DNA from: Sphingobium cloacae
GTDB lineage: Bacteria > Pseudomonadota > Alphaproteobacteria > Sphingomonadales > Sphingomonadaceae
Direction: 5' to 3'
Assembly (NCBI RefSeq): GCF_002355855.1
Contig: NZ_AP017655.1
Location: 1,951,501 to 2,015,500 of the forward strand
Length of the DNA: 64,000 nucleotides
Part shown: positions 17,111-26,166 of the stretch, piece after piece
Numbering within the stretch: the first letter of the stretch is position 1
How the letters are laid out: each line of letters opens with the position of its first letter
Translations under genes and position numbers: made by a program
Notes under the pieces: generated by a model
What the model was told of the DNA's origin: nothing
The model's input: only the letters and a program-made list of their open reading frames with translations
Databases searched by the model: none

Positions 17111-20100
17111 GCCGCTTCCACCGTGACCGCCTGCGTGGTGCCCCGGTCGTGGCGCCGGGCGATCCGCGCGCTTTCGCCGGTGTTGCTGGCGATGGCGATC
17201 AGCGCGGCCTGCATTTCGGCTCGCAGCGCCGCGATCAGGTCCTTGGTGTCGGCCTGCGTCGCGTTCAGCCGCGCGATGACATCGCCGATGTCTGTGAGGT
17301 TGACATTGACCTCCGCCAGCGCGGGAACCGGGTTGGTCAGCAGTTCCATTTCCGCCTGCGCGGCATCGGCCTCCGCCTGCGCCTTCTTCAGGTCGGCTAG
17401 CGCCTGCGACACGGACGTCACATTGTCGTTGAGGTCGATCAGCCCCTTCACGCTGGCCGCCATCTGGGCAAGCTGGCGGTCCGCCATGGAGGCGACGCCG
17501 TTAGCACCGGCCTGCGCCTGGTCGGCCGCGCGCGCCACGCGGGCGACGTCCCGCGCATAGTCGAGCGCGGACCCGGCCTGGTTGCGGGCGGCGTCCAGAT
17601 AGGACTGCGCGTCCCCGGTGAACGCGCCGAGGCTTGCTTCATTGCCCAGCCGCGCGAGGCTCGCCGTCTTGTCGAAGCGCGCCCGCGCCATGCCATAAAC
17701 GTCGACGCCGGGCACGTCCGCGAAGAGGCTGGCGCGAAACTCGCCGATGGCGCGGGCGAAGTCGCGGAACCTGTCGGCCGTCGACCGGATGCTGGCGCTC
17801 TCGCGGTCATAGGCCGCCGAAAGGGCGTCCTTGGCCGCGCTCACCTTGCCCGCCGCGTCCTGATAATACCAGATCGCCCGCTGCAATGGACGCAGGCTTG
17901 CGTCCAGCGCGGCCAGTTCGGCCTGACGGCGCAGGGTGAGGGCTTCGGTCTTCCTGCCCATGGCGTCCAGCAGCGTGATCTCCATGGACCGGCGCTGGCC
18001 CGCCAGTTCCTCGGCCTGCACCTGTTGCATCAGCTGCTTGAGTTCGTCCTTGGTCTGCGACAGTTCGATCTCGCGCTGCGCGTTGGCGGCCTCCGCCACC
18101 TTGCCTTGCGCGGTCAGCAGGCGGATTTCCAGTTCCCGCCGCTCGTTGAGCTTGTCCAGCGCATCCTTCGACGCCTGATCGAGAATGTCCTTGCGCTGCA
18201 TGTCGAGCAGCTTTTCCAGATCGGCATATTCCTCGACCGACGCCCCGGCTTCTTCGAACAGCTTCTTCAGGCTGGCGGTCTTCTTGCCCAGTTCCTCCAG
18301 CGCATAGGCGGTGGGATCGGTGCGCTGTTTCAGTTCGGCGAAAACGCCTTCGAACCGGATCGCCTTCTGCAACTGGCCTTCGATATCGTCGCCCTTCTGG
18401 ATCAGCACCTGCGTCGAGGCGCGCAGGCCCAGCAGCGCCCCGTCCTTGACCGCATCGGCGATGGCGAACTTGATGGCGTCTTCCGCGCCTTCCTTGCCGA
18501 AGTCGGTGACATCGGCATATTTCCCCTTGAGCTTCCCGCTGCGGCCGGTGCTGGAAACGCGCCATTTGCCCTTATACTGGCCGATCGACACATTATATCC
18601 GCCGACATCGGCCCCCAGCTGGTCGGCGATGGACTGCAATCCGCTCTGGATCGACGTCCCGGCCAGATCGGCATTGGACCGATAGGCGGCCTTGTTGCCG
18701 CCCACCGCCACATCGTCCGATCCCTGCCCGGTGACGACCGACGTGCCCCACCTCGTCTTTTTGAGGAGGCCGCCCATAATCCCGCCGACCAGTCCGCCCG
18801 CGATGGAGCCGATCGGTCCGGCGAAAGAACCGAGCCCCTTGGGGAGCTTCTCAAAGCCCTTTTCAAGGAACTTCTCGCCCAGCTTCCCGCCCATCGCGCC
18901 ACCGATCGACGCGCCGATCGCGCTGCCGTTCCGGCCGAGCAGGGCGTCGCTCGCCAGCGATCCGACGCCCGCATGTTGCAGCGCGCCCGCCAGCGTCTGC
19001 GCGAACTTGCCGGACACGCCGAAAATGCCTTCGATATGCTTCGCGATGATCTTGCCCTGCTCGGCATAGGCATCGCGCCCGCCCTTGGTCATCAGTCCCA
19101 GCAGGCTGCCGACGCCGCCCATGCCCAGCATCGCGCCGATCGGATCGCGCGACGTCAGCACCCCGGTGATGTCGCCCAGAATACCGCCGCCGCCCCGCAG
19201 CCCCGCCAGCGCGGCCGAGAGCGCGCCGACCCGGTCGAGCAGGATCGCGGCCGTCTCCGCGTCCTTCTCCATCGTGGACTTCTGGTTGATCCCGGCCGTG
19301 CGCAGATGGCGCCAGTTCTCAGCCATCTCTTCCGCCGCAACGGCATCTGCGCCAAGCGCAAGCGCGGTCTTGCGGCCTTTTTCGATCTCCTGATTAAGAT
19401 TGGCGAACGCGAGGGCCGGGCCGGACAGCCCGATGGTCTGCAACTCCTCCCAAGCCGCCTGGACTTGGCTCGCCAGCCCCTCCAGGCCCTTGCCCCAGTC
19501 CTGCTGTTGTTTCTGCGCCTCCTGCGCGAGCTTCCCCACATTGCCCTGCGCTGCGGCGCGGGTGTCGGCGACCCATTTCATCGCCTTGACGATTTCGGCG
19601 GCGGCTTCCCGCTCCGCCTTGGCATGGGCCGTAGCGGCGGAGGAGGAGGATTTCCGCGCCTCGTTATCGGCCTTCTGGGCGTTGGTATAGGCGACGGTCG
19701 CGGCGGTGAGGTCGTTCCTATATTGGAGCAGGGCGGCGTCCTTGGCCGCGCCCTCCGCCATCTTGTCGATGCTGGCCGCCCGCGCCTTCACGTCGTTGAG
19801 ATGGGCCTGCGCCCGCGCGGAGGCGGTCGCGGCGGTGGCGAGCGCGACTTCGCGGTCGATGACGGCGGTGAGGCCCCGCGTCGCCTTGGGCGCTTGCAGG
19901 ACGATGCCCTTCTCGACGGACGTGGCGACGCCGTCCAGCGTCTTGCGCGCCGCGTCCAGTTTCTCGATATTCTGCCCTTCGACGGCGAAGTTGGCGACCG
20001 CCGCCGCTGCCTTGGCGAAGGCGGTGTCCGTCAGCGCACCGGCCTTGTTGAACTTCTCCAGCGTCTGGATCGCCAGATCGGGAGACATGCCGCCTTTCTC

Positions 20101-20820
20101 GACCGCGCCCATGATGCTGCCGATGCTGTTCCCGGCCATCTTCTTGGCCCAGTAGGTGTTGGGCGTGAACGTTCCCCGCAGGCTCGCTTCGATCCAGCCC
20201 ATCTGGCCGGTGTCCCGCATCTGGCTGCGGGCTTCGGCCTGCCTGCTCCGGGCCTGGGCGTTGGCGGCGATCAGCTGGGCGCGCGCCAGGGCGATCAGCG
20301 CGTTGTTCTGCGTGTTGATCTTGCCGGTGGTCAAATCCATGACCCCGCCCAAAATCTTCTGCGCATTGCCCAGTTCGTCGGCGGCGAACTTGACGCTGTC
20401 GAGACCTTCCTCCGCGTCGGCCAGGCTCGCGATATAATCGGTCATCAGGGCGACGCCCGCCGTGATGGCCAGGCCCAGCACCCCGCCCAGCGCGCCCGCC
20501 AGCAAACCGGCATGGTCCTTCATCAGGCCGAGGGACTTGACGTTCTGGAGCGTCTGCTGGTCCAGCCCCGACAGCGCGCTGACGCCGTCGAGGACCGCCC
20601 CGCTGAGGTTGCCCAGTCCGCCCGTCAGCTGCGCGGACTGCCCGACCATCTGCTGGGAGGATTTGCCCAGCGCCCCGATCGCGGCGTCCAGTTGCTGCGC
20701 GGCCGGTGCCGTACCCTTGGCGCTGTTGCCCAGCTGCTCCACGCTGGAGCGCAGGGCATCGACCTCGGCCTTGGCGACCTTGCCGTCGCCCGTGATGATG
20801 AGCGATGTCTTGAACGTCAT
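17107..20820 (-). CDS. Tail tape measure protein
   Basis: 1237 aa, the longest phage gene. It is rich in Ala, Gln and Lys with extensive coiled coil (about 320-480 and 850-1200) and a hydrophobic Gly-rich centre (about 530-680, with GGAMGGKLGEKFLEKG and GPIGSIAGGLVGGIMGG) as in tape measures. The protein fixes tail length by spanning the tube lumen. It follows the tail-chaperone pair, the standard order in long-tailed phages. A 949-codon open frame on the opposite strand is a shadow. Confidence 0.9.
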   Translation of the reverse strand: MTFKTSLIITGDGKVAKAEVDALRSSVEQLGNSAKGTAPAAQQLDAAIGALGKSSQQMVGQSAQLTGGLGNLSGAVLDGVSALSGLDQQTLQNVKSLGLMKDHAGLLAGALGGVLGLAITAGVALMTDYIASLADAEEGLDSVKFAADELGNAQKILGGVMDLTTGKINTQNNALIALARAQLIAANAQARSRQAEARSQMRDTGQMGWIEASLRGTFTPNTYWAKKMAGNSIGSIMGAVEKGGMSPDLAIQTLEKFNKAGALTDTAFAKAAAAVANFAVEGQNIEKLDAARKTLDGVATSVEKGIVLQAPKATRGLTAVIDREVALATAATASARAQAHLNDVKARAASIDKMAEGAAKDAALLQYRNDLTAATVAYTNAQKADNEARKSSSSAATAHAKAEREAAAEIVKAMKWVADTRAAAQGNVGKLAQEAQKQQQDWGKGLEGLASQVQAAWEELQTIGLSGPALAFANLNQEIEKGRKTALALGADAVAAEEMAENWRHLRTAGINQKSTMEKDAETAAILLDRVGALSAALAGLRGGGGILGDITGVLTSRDPIGAMLGMGGVGSLLGLMTKGGRDAYAEQGKIIAKHIEGIFGVSGKFAQTLAGALQHAGVGSLASDALLGRNGSAIGASIGGAMGGKLGEKFLEKGFEKLPKGLGSFAGPIGSIAGGLVGGIMGGLLKKTRWGTSVVTGQGSDDVAVGGNKAAYRSNADLAGTSIQSGLQSIADQLGADVGGYNVSIGQYKGKWRVSSTGRSGKLKGKYADVTDFGKEGAEDAIKFAIADAVKDGALLGLRASTQVLIQKGDDIEGQLQKAIRFEGVFAELKQRTDPTAYALEELGKKTASLKKLFEEAGASVEEYADLEKLLDMQRKDILDQASKDALDKLNERRELEIRLLTAQGKVAEAANAQREIELSQTKDELKQLMQQVQAEELAGQRRSMEITLLDAMGRKTEALTLRRQAELAALDASLRPLQRAIWYYQDAAGKVSAAKDALSAAYDRESASIRSTADRFRDFARAIGEFRASLFADVPGVDVYGMARARFDKTASLARLGNEASLGAFTGDAQSYLDAARNQAGSALDYARDVARVARAADQAQAGANGVASMADRQLAQMAASVKGLIDLNDNVTSVSQALADLKKAQAEADAAQAEMELLTNPVPALAEVNVNLTDIGDVIARLNATQADTKDLIAALRAEMQAALIAIASNTGESARIARRHDRGTTQAVTVEAA

Positions 20821-20827
20821 CGCGCCA

Positions 20828-21184
20828 TCACCCGCGATAGCCGTTCAGCGCCGAAGCGGCTGCGTTTTCCATGACCTGAAGGTCCGCCCATTGCGAGGGC
20901 GTGAGCGCGATGTCCGCTTGCGCCAGCCCGGCGCGGACGTCCGCATAGCGCAGCCCCTGCCAGTAGAAGCGGCCGGTGGCGAGGGAAACGACGCGCCACT
21001 GGCTGGCGACAGCCATGAACGCTTTGACGATTCCCACATTTTCCGGCCACAACGAAACACCTGCCTTGTTGCTGTCGAGCTTCGCGATGATCGCGGCGGG
21101 AAGGCCGAACCGTTCCGCGTCCTTCGCCGCCTCTGTCCTGTCGTCGGAGCCGCCCAGTGCCCAGCGCCGGGCGGCGGCCTTCAG
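20828..21184 (-). CDS. DUF1799-like frameshift extension of the tail assembly chaperone
   Basis: About 118 codons in the -1 frame relative to the upstream chaperone. The frame has no ATG: it opens exactly at the chaperone stop and can be entered by a -1 slip on the heptamer at 21184-21190, giving ..RAGN-LKAAARRWALGG... The C-terminal part (LWPENVGIVKAFMAVASQWRV..LQVMENAAASALN) matches DUF1799 phage proteins. The stand-alone reading from a TTG at 21052 would lose a third of it. As in lambda gpG/gpGT, the extended form should chaperone the tape measure during tail assembly. Confidence 0.8.
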   Translation of the reverse strand: MKAAARRWALGGSDDRTEAAKDAERFGLPAAIIAKLDSNKAGVSLWPENVGIVKAFMAVASQWRVVSLATGRFYWQGLRYADVRAGLAQADIALTPSQWADLQVMENAAASALNGYRG

Positions 21185-21510
21185 TTTCCCGCTCGCGCCC
21201 CGGCAACGCCTTCGAAATAGACCCGCGCCAGTGCGATACGGACGTAGGGAAGATCGAAAAGCGCATCACGCACCGCGTGGTTGAAGGAGAGCGGATTGCC
21301 CTCCGCGTCCACGATATCGTCCAGGCCGATGACCGTGCGCGTCAGGAACGCCTGCGAAGATTGCGATTCGTCCAGATCGAACCCTTCCAGTTCGCTGGCC
21401 GGGACAACCGAATATGTGGCCTTCAGCGTTTCCTCGCGAAAGCCGCCATCGACCGGCACCTTGACCTTGACCGTGTGCGTGAACGTGGGATTGGGATCGA
21501 CTTTGAACAT
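21181..21510 (-). CDS. Phage tail assembly chaperone
   Basis: 109 aa: beta-rich N-terminus (MFKVDPNPTFTHTVKVKVPVDGGF) and helical C-terminus ending GVAGARAGN. Encoded between the tail tube and the tape measure, the position of gpG-like chaperones. The last sense codons form the slippery sequence G GGA AAC immediately before TGA, so a fraction of ribosomes is expected to continue into the DUF1799 frame. Confidence 0.8.
   Translation of the reverse strand: MFKVDPNPTFTHTVKVKVPVDGGFREETLKATYSVVPASELEGFDLDESQSSQAFLTRTVIGLDDIVDAEGNPLSFNHAVRDALFDLPYVRIALARVYFEGVAGARAGN
21184..21190 (-). promoter_or_regulatory. Programmed -1 ribosomal frameshift heptamer
   Basis: On the minus strand the codons read GCG GGA AAC TGA, containing G GGA AAC, a canonical X XXY YYZ slippery heptamer, one base different from the G GGA AAG of lambda G-T. 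Slippage moves ribosomes to CTG AAG GCC in the DUF1799 frame, which stays open to 20828. Confidence 0.85.
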
Positions 21511-21532
21511 GGGGACTCCTTGGCAAAATGGG

Positions 21533-21556
21533 CGGCCCGTTCGTCATGGCGGGCCG
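21533..21556. other. Inverted repeat between tail tube and chaperone genes
   Basis: Arms CGGCCCG and CGGGCCG separated by 10 bases in the 114-bp gap between two late genes. It lacks a T run, so it is not a clear terminator; it may be an RNA hairpin that adjusts expression of the abundant tube protein relative to the chaperone. Confidence 0.35.
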
Positions 21557-21624
21557 TTGGTCATGGGCTGGGCGGGCCGATCCAGACATCAGGGGCCGCC
21601 ATCACCGCCCTCCGGTTATTGGGG

Positions 21625-22584
21625 TCAGGTGAGCGTGATCTTCCACTGGTCGTCGCCTGCGTCCGGCAGGGGTGAGAAGGTCAGCGGCCATTCCTCGACG
21701 CCCTGGTTCTCGGTGCCCCCCGTGAAGCGGCGCTGGACGGCCCTGGCCGCCGCGATCTTGACGCGGCGACCCGCCGCCGTGCCGTGCTGAAGCACGATCG
21801 GCTGGCGCGGCGCGGGCGACAGGGACCGCTGCACCGGATTGTAGGTGGAAAAGGGCACCGCCTCGATCTGGGTGCTGATCGTCTCGGCCTTGTCGACGAT
21901 GACGATCCGCTCCACCCCGACCAGCATCCGCGCCTGCACGTCGCAGCCGAGGTTGAGGCTGAAATTGCGCATGGCGAAGGAAATCGCGTCGATAGTGAAG
22001 ACGGGCGTGTTCGCCTTGCTCGCGACCTGCGGCGTTTCGAAGGCGGACAGGTCCACCGTCGGCCGCGCCTGGACGCTGGGCACCGTGAACAGGCCGGTGA
22101 TGGTCCAGGCCGCGACCGGAATGCCCAGCGCGTTGACGGAGATTTCCGCCGATCCGCGCGCGCCCAGCATGACATAGCAGTTCGGCCCGATATGAAAATG
22201 AACGGCGACGCTTTCATGGCCGGTGCTGACCGGCGAATATTCGACGGTGCCGTCGCCGGGAGCGTCATCGGGGGTGACGACCTCCGCGACACCGCAGGCC
22301 CGCATCAATGGCGACCAGGCGGGCGCGACTCCTGTTTCGCCGCTGCCGACCAGTTCGGACGAACCGGACAGCACCATGTAGAGGCCGACCGGCACTTCCT
22401 CCTGCGCGCCCATGAAGGCGCGTTCCAGATTGCGGTTGACGTCCTGGCCCTCCATCGGCTGGAGCGTCACGTTGGTGAGCAGCATGGCGTTGGCCCCGCC
22501 AGTCGGAACCGGATCGACGCCATAATCGACCTCCTCTTTCACCAGGACGATCTTGCTTTTCCATTTGATCGGTTCGAGCGCCAT
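21625..22584 (-). CDS. Phage tail tube (major tail) protein
   Basis: 319 aa. The opening KWKSKIVLVKEEVDYGVDPVPTGGANAMLLTNVTL is typical of siphovirus tail tube proteins, and the body is a beta-rich fold (AAWTITGLFTVPSV, RMLVGVERIVIVD). No sheath gene accompanies it, which argues for a flexible non-contractile tail. It follows the tail terminator and a small linker gene. Confidence 0.8.
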   Translation of the reverse strand: MALEPIKWKSKIVLVKEEVDYGVDPVPTGGANAMLLTNVTLQPMEGQDVNRNLERAFMGAQEEVPVGLYMVLSGSSELVGSGETGVAPAWSPLMRACGVAEVVTPDDAPGDGTVEYSPVSTGHESVAVHFHIGPNCYVMLGARGSAEISVNALGIPVAAWTITGLFTVPSVQARPTVDLSAFETPQVASKANTPVFTIDAISFAMRNFSLNLGCDVQARMLVGVERIVIVDKAETISTQIEAVPFSTYNPVQRSLSPAPRQPIVLQHGTAAGRRVKIAAARAVQRRFTGGTENQGVEEWPLTFSPLPDAGDDQWKITLT

Positions 22585-22809
22585 TTACGCCTCCTTCCGC
22601 ACGAGCTTGCCGTTGACCCGGATGAAACTGCCGCCCGACAGCGGACGCTCATGGCCGTCCTTGTCGGTGGCGACGGTCGGCGCGGGAATCGCGGGCGGAT
22701 CGGTTTCGGGGACGGCGGGGACCGCCCCCGTTTCGGGATTGTCAGGGGTGGGATTCCCCGGAGCCAGTTCGGTGGCGTCGTCGCCTTTCACGGTCTTTCG
22801 AAAACCCAT
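22585..22809 (-). CDS. Small Pro-rich phage protein
   Basis: 74 aa from the ATG at 22809, supported by GAGG 8 bases upstream; a TTG at 22815 is less likely. A Pro/Asp/Thr-rich low-complexity middle (TPDNPETGAVPAVPETDPPAIPAP) and a short C-terminus (SGGSFIRVNGKLVRKEA). Lies between tail terminator and tail tube. Similar short genes occur in many tail operons; function unknown. Confidence 0.6.
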   Translation of the reverse strand: MGFRKTVKGDDATELAPGNPTPDNPETGAVPAVPETDPPAIPAPTVATDKDGHERPLSGGSFIRVNGKLVRKEA

Positions 22810-22811
22810 TT

Positions 22812-23255
22812 TCAAATCCTCAATTGGTCATCGACAGCAAAATCGAGTTGGTAGATCAGCAGCCCGGCCGACAGGCTGACCATCTCCCCACGGGAAAGGG
22901 TGAAGACGCCGACCGTATCGTCCGCCAGCCAGTCGGAGGGCGGTGCCCATCCGACGATCCGGCGGATCACCTCATTGCGGATCGGCGTGAGCGCGTCGGC
23001 GCTCTTGCCGCCCTTGGCGTCCCCGGCCGAACGCAGGAACAGCACCACGCCCAGCGCTTCGGTGATCGGCTGGCGGACGATCCCCGTCGCCACCTCGCCC
23101 CGTCCGCCGCGCAGGCCGAGCGGGAGGATGAAGGCGGCGGGCGTCACCTGCGGCGCCTGGTTGCGCCGCATCAGTTCCGAAAGGCTGGCGGCCGGTTCGA
23201 TCCGCCCGCCCAGCGCCGCGATGTCTTCCAGCCGTTCCTTGACCGCCCCGAACAT
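22812..23255 (-). CDS. Phage tail terminator-like protein
   Basis: 147 aa from the ATG at 23255 (the preceding TTG is not needed). The pattern VKERLEDIAALGGRIEPAASLSEL, then FILPLGLRGGRG, ITEALGVVLFLRSAG and a C-terminal beta strand pair matches the phage tail terminator family found between head-tail connector and tail tube. It caps the tail tube and joins it to the head. Confidence 0.7.
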   Translation of the reverse strand: MFGAVKERLEDIAALGGRIEPAASLSELMRRNQAPQVTPAAFILPLGLRGGRGEVATGIVRQPITEALGVVLFLRSAGDAKGGKSADALTPIRNEVIRRIVGWAPPSDWLADDTVGVFTLSRGEMVSLSAGLLIYQLDFAVDDQLRI

Positions 23256-23268
23256 CAAACCGGCCCCA

Positions 23269-23697
23269 TCAGATGAAGCCGTGCAGATTTTCAGGGGTCA
23301 GCGGCCGTTCCCGGTCGATGAACCGGACGCCGTTGGCCCCTGAAGAGGCAGGCTCCACCCCCGCCGCGTCCAGCTTCGCCACGCCGTCGCTGATATCCTT
23401 CAGCGTCTTCAAGGCGCGTTCGTAATCGTCCTTGATCTTCTGATCGGGCGCGAAGACGTGCAGCTTGTAGATCGCGATCGACAGCGCGAGGTCGGCGACC
23501 ATGTCGGGCAGCGGGTTGAGCGGCAGGCGGTAGCGGTTGCCCACATAGCCGTTGATGACGGCGTCCGTGTTCCCCAGTTCCTGGTCGACGATCGACCCGT
23601 CGATCTCCCCGGCCGGGGGATCGGCGCGATCGGTCAGCTGGATCAGCGTCTGTTCGCCGAACCGTTTCACCAGCATGGGGAGCGTGGCGTAGGTCAT
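23269..23697 (-). CDS. Mu gp36-like head-tail protein (DUF1320)
   Basis: 142 aa from the ATG at 23697, which overlaps the preceding stop (ATGA). MTYATLPMLVKRFGEQTLIQLTDRADP and VDQELGNTDAVINGYVGNRYRLPL..VADLALSIAIYKLH are the DUF1320 pattern (Mu gp36), a head-tail joining protein. Position after the capsid genes agrees. Confidence 0.85.
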   Translation of the reverse strand: MTYATLPMLVKRFGEQTLIQLTDRADPPAGEIDGSIVDQELGNTDAVINGYVGNRYRLPLNPLPDMVADLALSIAIYKLHVFAPDQKIKDDYERALKTLKDISDGVAKLDAAGVEPASSGANGVRFIDRERPLTPENLHGFI

Positions 23698-24197
23698 TCC
23701 GGCTTCTCGTCGCCGGGAAGCCATTGGACATCGTACTCCTCCGCTGTCACGCCGTCGGACCATTCGCCGCCGAAAACGCTTGCGGCCTTGAGCGGCCCGA
23801 ACTCGTCTTCGGTGACGAACACCAGCGCGTCAGGTTCATGGATCGCGCCGTCCAGATGCAGGTGCATCAGAGCGACGTGTCCGCGAACTTCGTCCGCGAC
23901 ATCATGCGCATCCAGCGCGCCGGGATCGCCATCCTTCAGAGCTTCCAAGATGGCTTGCTTCACGGCTGACGCGGCATCCGAATATTCGTTGCCGGTGGTG
24001 AACGCTGCCACCGTCGCCTGACCCAATGCCTGCTCTGTCAGGTGGGAGGCGGAGTCAGTCACGGCCGGAGCGCCGCTATCCGCCTCCCTCGCGCCATCCT
24101 GTTCCGACTGGGTTGTTTCGCCAGCAGGGGGCGCGATCGCTTTCGTTTTCTCCGCAGGGGCGGGCTTGCCCGCTGCGGGCTTCCTGGGCGCGGCCAT
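23694..24197 (-). CDS. Hypothetical phage protein after the capsid gene
   Basis: 167 aa from the ATG at 24197. N-terminal Ala/Pro/Lys-rich low complexity (MAAPRKPAAGKPAPAEKTKA), a helical middle and an acidic C-terminus (DEFGPLKAASVFGGEWSDGVTAEEYDVQWLPGD). Its location between major capsid and DUF1320 matches Mu gp35-like accessory proteins, but no homology is claimed. It ends in a 4-bp overlap with the next start. Confidence 0.6.
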   Translation of the reverse strand: MAAPRKPAAGKPAPAEKTKAIAPPAGETTQSEQDGAREADSGAPAVTDSASHLTEQALGQATVAAFTTGNEYSDAASAVKQAILEALKDGDPGALDAHDVADEVRGHVALMHLHLDGAIHEPDALVFVTEDEFGPLKAASVFGGEWSDGVTAEEYDVQWLPGDEKPE

Positions 24198-24199
24198 GG

Positions 24200-25168
24200 T
24201 CAGGCAACCGCGTTCTGGATGAGATAGCCCACGTCCTGGGCGGCGATCACTTCCTTGACGCGCTCGCCGGTTCGGATGCGGACGCCGCCTTCCAGACCTA
24301 CGTCCGTGTCCAGGATGCGGCCCGCGATGCGGGTGCCATACTGAGCGGTGTAGCCGAACGTCACGCCGCCGCCTTCCGGGTTGGCGACCGGGTTGAGGTG
24401 ATACATGGCGATGTGCTTGCCCCATGCGCGGGACAGCGCCACCGGCTGGCCGGGCTTGGCGGTGTTATACCAGCTGTCGCCGACAACGACCTTCTGGATG
24501 CCCTCGCCGCGCAGCAGTTCGGTGAACTGCTCGATCGTGACGATGCCGCTGTCCGCGACATTACCCTTCACCGCGTTCACAACCTTGGGATGCGAACTTA
24601 GCTTCGACCAGACGGCACGGCCCATCACCATCGTGTTGGGGCGCAACACCAGTGTCGCGTCCATGCCCGTCTTGATGACGCCGATCGGATCGGAATTGGC
24701 ATAGTCGGAAAACTGGCTGTTGCCTGCCAGCGTGACCTTGCGCCCAGCGGCATAGGTGGCGGGATTGTGGACGATCCCGGCCGCGCGAACCTCGCGCACA
24801 TTGAGCAGCGTATCGGTCAGCATCATGACCGCATGGCCTTCCGGGTCGAAGGTCGAAACGCCGCGATTGCGCGCCTCGCGGGCGGCATCGATGTCGCTGT
24901 TCGGGATAGGGCTTTCGAAACCGAAATCTTCGGTCGAACTGGTTTTCTCGGACCCGCCGAACTCCAGCTGCTGCACCCGGCCCCGACGCCCGACGCGCCC
25001 GTCAGGCACGTTGAAGGCTTCCTCAAGCGGATATTCGGTCCACTTGAACTTCTCGGCGCTGACCGACATGCGCGGCAGCGCGATGTCAGCGATATAGGCG
25101 CTGGCCGGGTTCTTGTAGCCAATGGAAATGGCGGTCAGAACCGCGTCTACGACAAAGGGACGATCCAT
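24200..25168 (-). CDS. Phage major capsid protein (HK97 fold, GpE-like)
   Basis: 322 aa. DAVLTAISIGYKNPASAYIADIALPRMSV and IDAAREARNRGVSTFDPEGHAVMMLTDTLLNVRE, then NTMVMGRAVWSKLSSHPKV, are typical of the GpE-like capsid family. Lies after protease/scaffold and decoration genes, the normal order. It forms the icosahedral shell. Confidence 0.85.
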   Translation of the reverse strand: MDRPFVVDAVLTAISIGYKNPASAYIADIALPRMSVSAEKFKWTEYPLEEAFNVPDGRVGRRGRVQQLEFGGSEKTSSTEDFGFESPIPNSDIDAAREARNRGVSTFDPEGHAVMMLTDTLLNVREVRAAGIVHNPATYAAGRKVTLAGNSQFSDYANSDPIGVIKTGMDATLVLRPNTMVMGRAVWSKLSSHPKVVNAVKGNVADSGIVTIEQFTELLRGEGIQKVVVGDSWYNTAKPGQPVALSRAWGKHIAMYHLNPVANPEGGGVTFGYTAQYGTRIAGRILDTDVGLEGGVRIRTGERVKEVIAAQDVGYLIQNAVA

Positions 25169-25180
25169 GCGTCAAGCTCC

Positions 25181-25549
25181 TCAGAACACGCCGGGTGCGG
25201 CGAAATAGTCGATGATGTCGTCGGCCACGCCCGGCTGTTCGGCGCGCCCGATGACATGATTGCCCACTGTCGTGGTGGCGATGGCCTTGCCGTTGGCGTC
25301 GCTGGTCAGCCAGTCGCCCGCACTGACGGAGCCGCCCAGCTGGACCGGGTTGATCCCGGCGCGGAACACATCGACCATCACGCCAGCCGCACTGGCCCCG
25401 ACCTTGCCGGTGGTGCCGATCAGCGGCTGACCTGCGGCGGCACCGGCCGCGACCTTCGAGGAATTGGCGGTGTCGGAGAACCGGACGACGCGAAAGGCGG
25501 CGATGGCGGCAGCGGCCTCATAGGACCGGATGAAAGTGGGGATGCTCAT
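25181..25549 (-). CDS. DUF2190 capsid decoration-like protein
   Basis: 122 aa, Ala/Gly/Val-rich and beta-predicted: FRVVRFSDTANSSKVAAGAAAGQPLIGTTGKVGA and SAGDWLTSDANGKAIATT match the DUF2190 pattern, small proteins that cement capsids. Encoded directly between protease/scaffold and capsid. Its ATG overlaps the protease stop by 4 bp. Confidence 0.8.
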   Translation of the reverse strand: MSIPTFIRSYEAAAAIAAFRVVRFSDTANSSKVAAGAAAGQPLIGTTGKVGASAAGVMVDVFRAGINPVQLGGSVSAGDWLTSDANGKAIATTTVGNHVIGRAEQPGVADDIIDYFAAPGVF

Positions 25550-26166
25550 TTGTGGCGGCCCTCCTGCACGGCTGCAACTGCCGCAGCGAAATCGATGGTG
25601 ATGCCCGCGTCCGCCTGCTTTTTCTGGTAGACGGCCGCATGGGCGGCGATCTGGACGGGATCGTCGCTTGTGTCGGCGGCGGAAGCTCCGGGCGAAGTGG
25701 TCAGCGTCGCGCCGCCCTTGACGATCGGCATGGCGTTGATCTGCTTTTCCGTGCGCTCGGGGTTCTCCATGTGAAGGGAGACGTAGTCGTCGCGCAGGGG
25801 CTTGATGCCGACGCGGCCCGCCGCGATCGCGGCGTCCACGAAGCCTTCCGCCTTGTCGCGGGCGCGTTCGTCGCGAAGGCCGTTCAGCTGCCCGACGACG
25901 CCCGCCAGTTCCGACTGGAGCGCGACGACGCGGCCATCCGCGCCGCCATCCTCTTTCAGCTTCTCGACGCCCGCCAGAACGGCCGTGGCGTCGGCGGTGG
26001 CGGCAAGCCCGACCGCCATCGCGATCGGCCCCAACGCCGACTGAAGCGCAACCTTGTCGTCGTCGCCCTTCTTCTCCAGCTTTGCCGTGAGCGCCGCGAT
26101 GATCGCGGCGTCATCGGCCTCGCTGTCGAGGCCCAGCGCCTCGATCAGCTTTGCACGAAAGTCCAT
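25546..26166 (-). CDS. Z: Scaffold protein from an internal in-frame start (gene Z type)
   Basis: 206 aa, sharing frame and stop with the protease. The internal ATG at 26166 (MDFRAKLIEALGLDSE) is preceded by AGGAG about 7 bases upstream, better than most starts in the prophage, and falls at the boundary between protease domain and helical region. Mu I/Z and lambda C/Nu3 use the same design. The coiled-coil-rich product should direct head assembly and then be degraded. Confidence 0.75.
   Translation of the reverse strand: MDFRAKLIEALGLDSEADDAAIIAALTAKLEKKGDDDKVALQSALGPIAMAVGLAATADATAVLAGVEKLKEDGGADGRVVALQSELAGVVGQLNGLRDERARDKAEGFVDAAIAAGRVGIKPLRDDYVSLHMENPERTEKQINAMPIVKGGATLTTSPGASAADTSDDPVQIAAHAAVYQKKQADAGITIDFAAAVAAVQEGRHK

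Noticed and set aside
18025..20874. 949-codon open frame on the plus strand
   Set aside because: Lies antisense to the tape measure gene, no start signal or recognisable motif.
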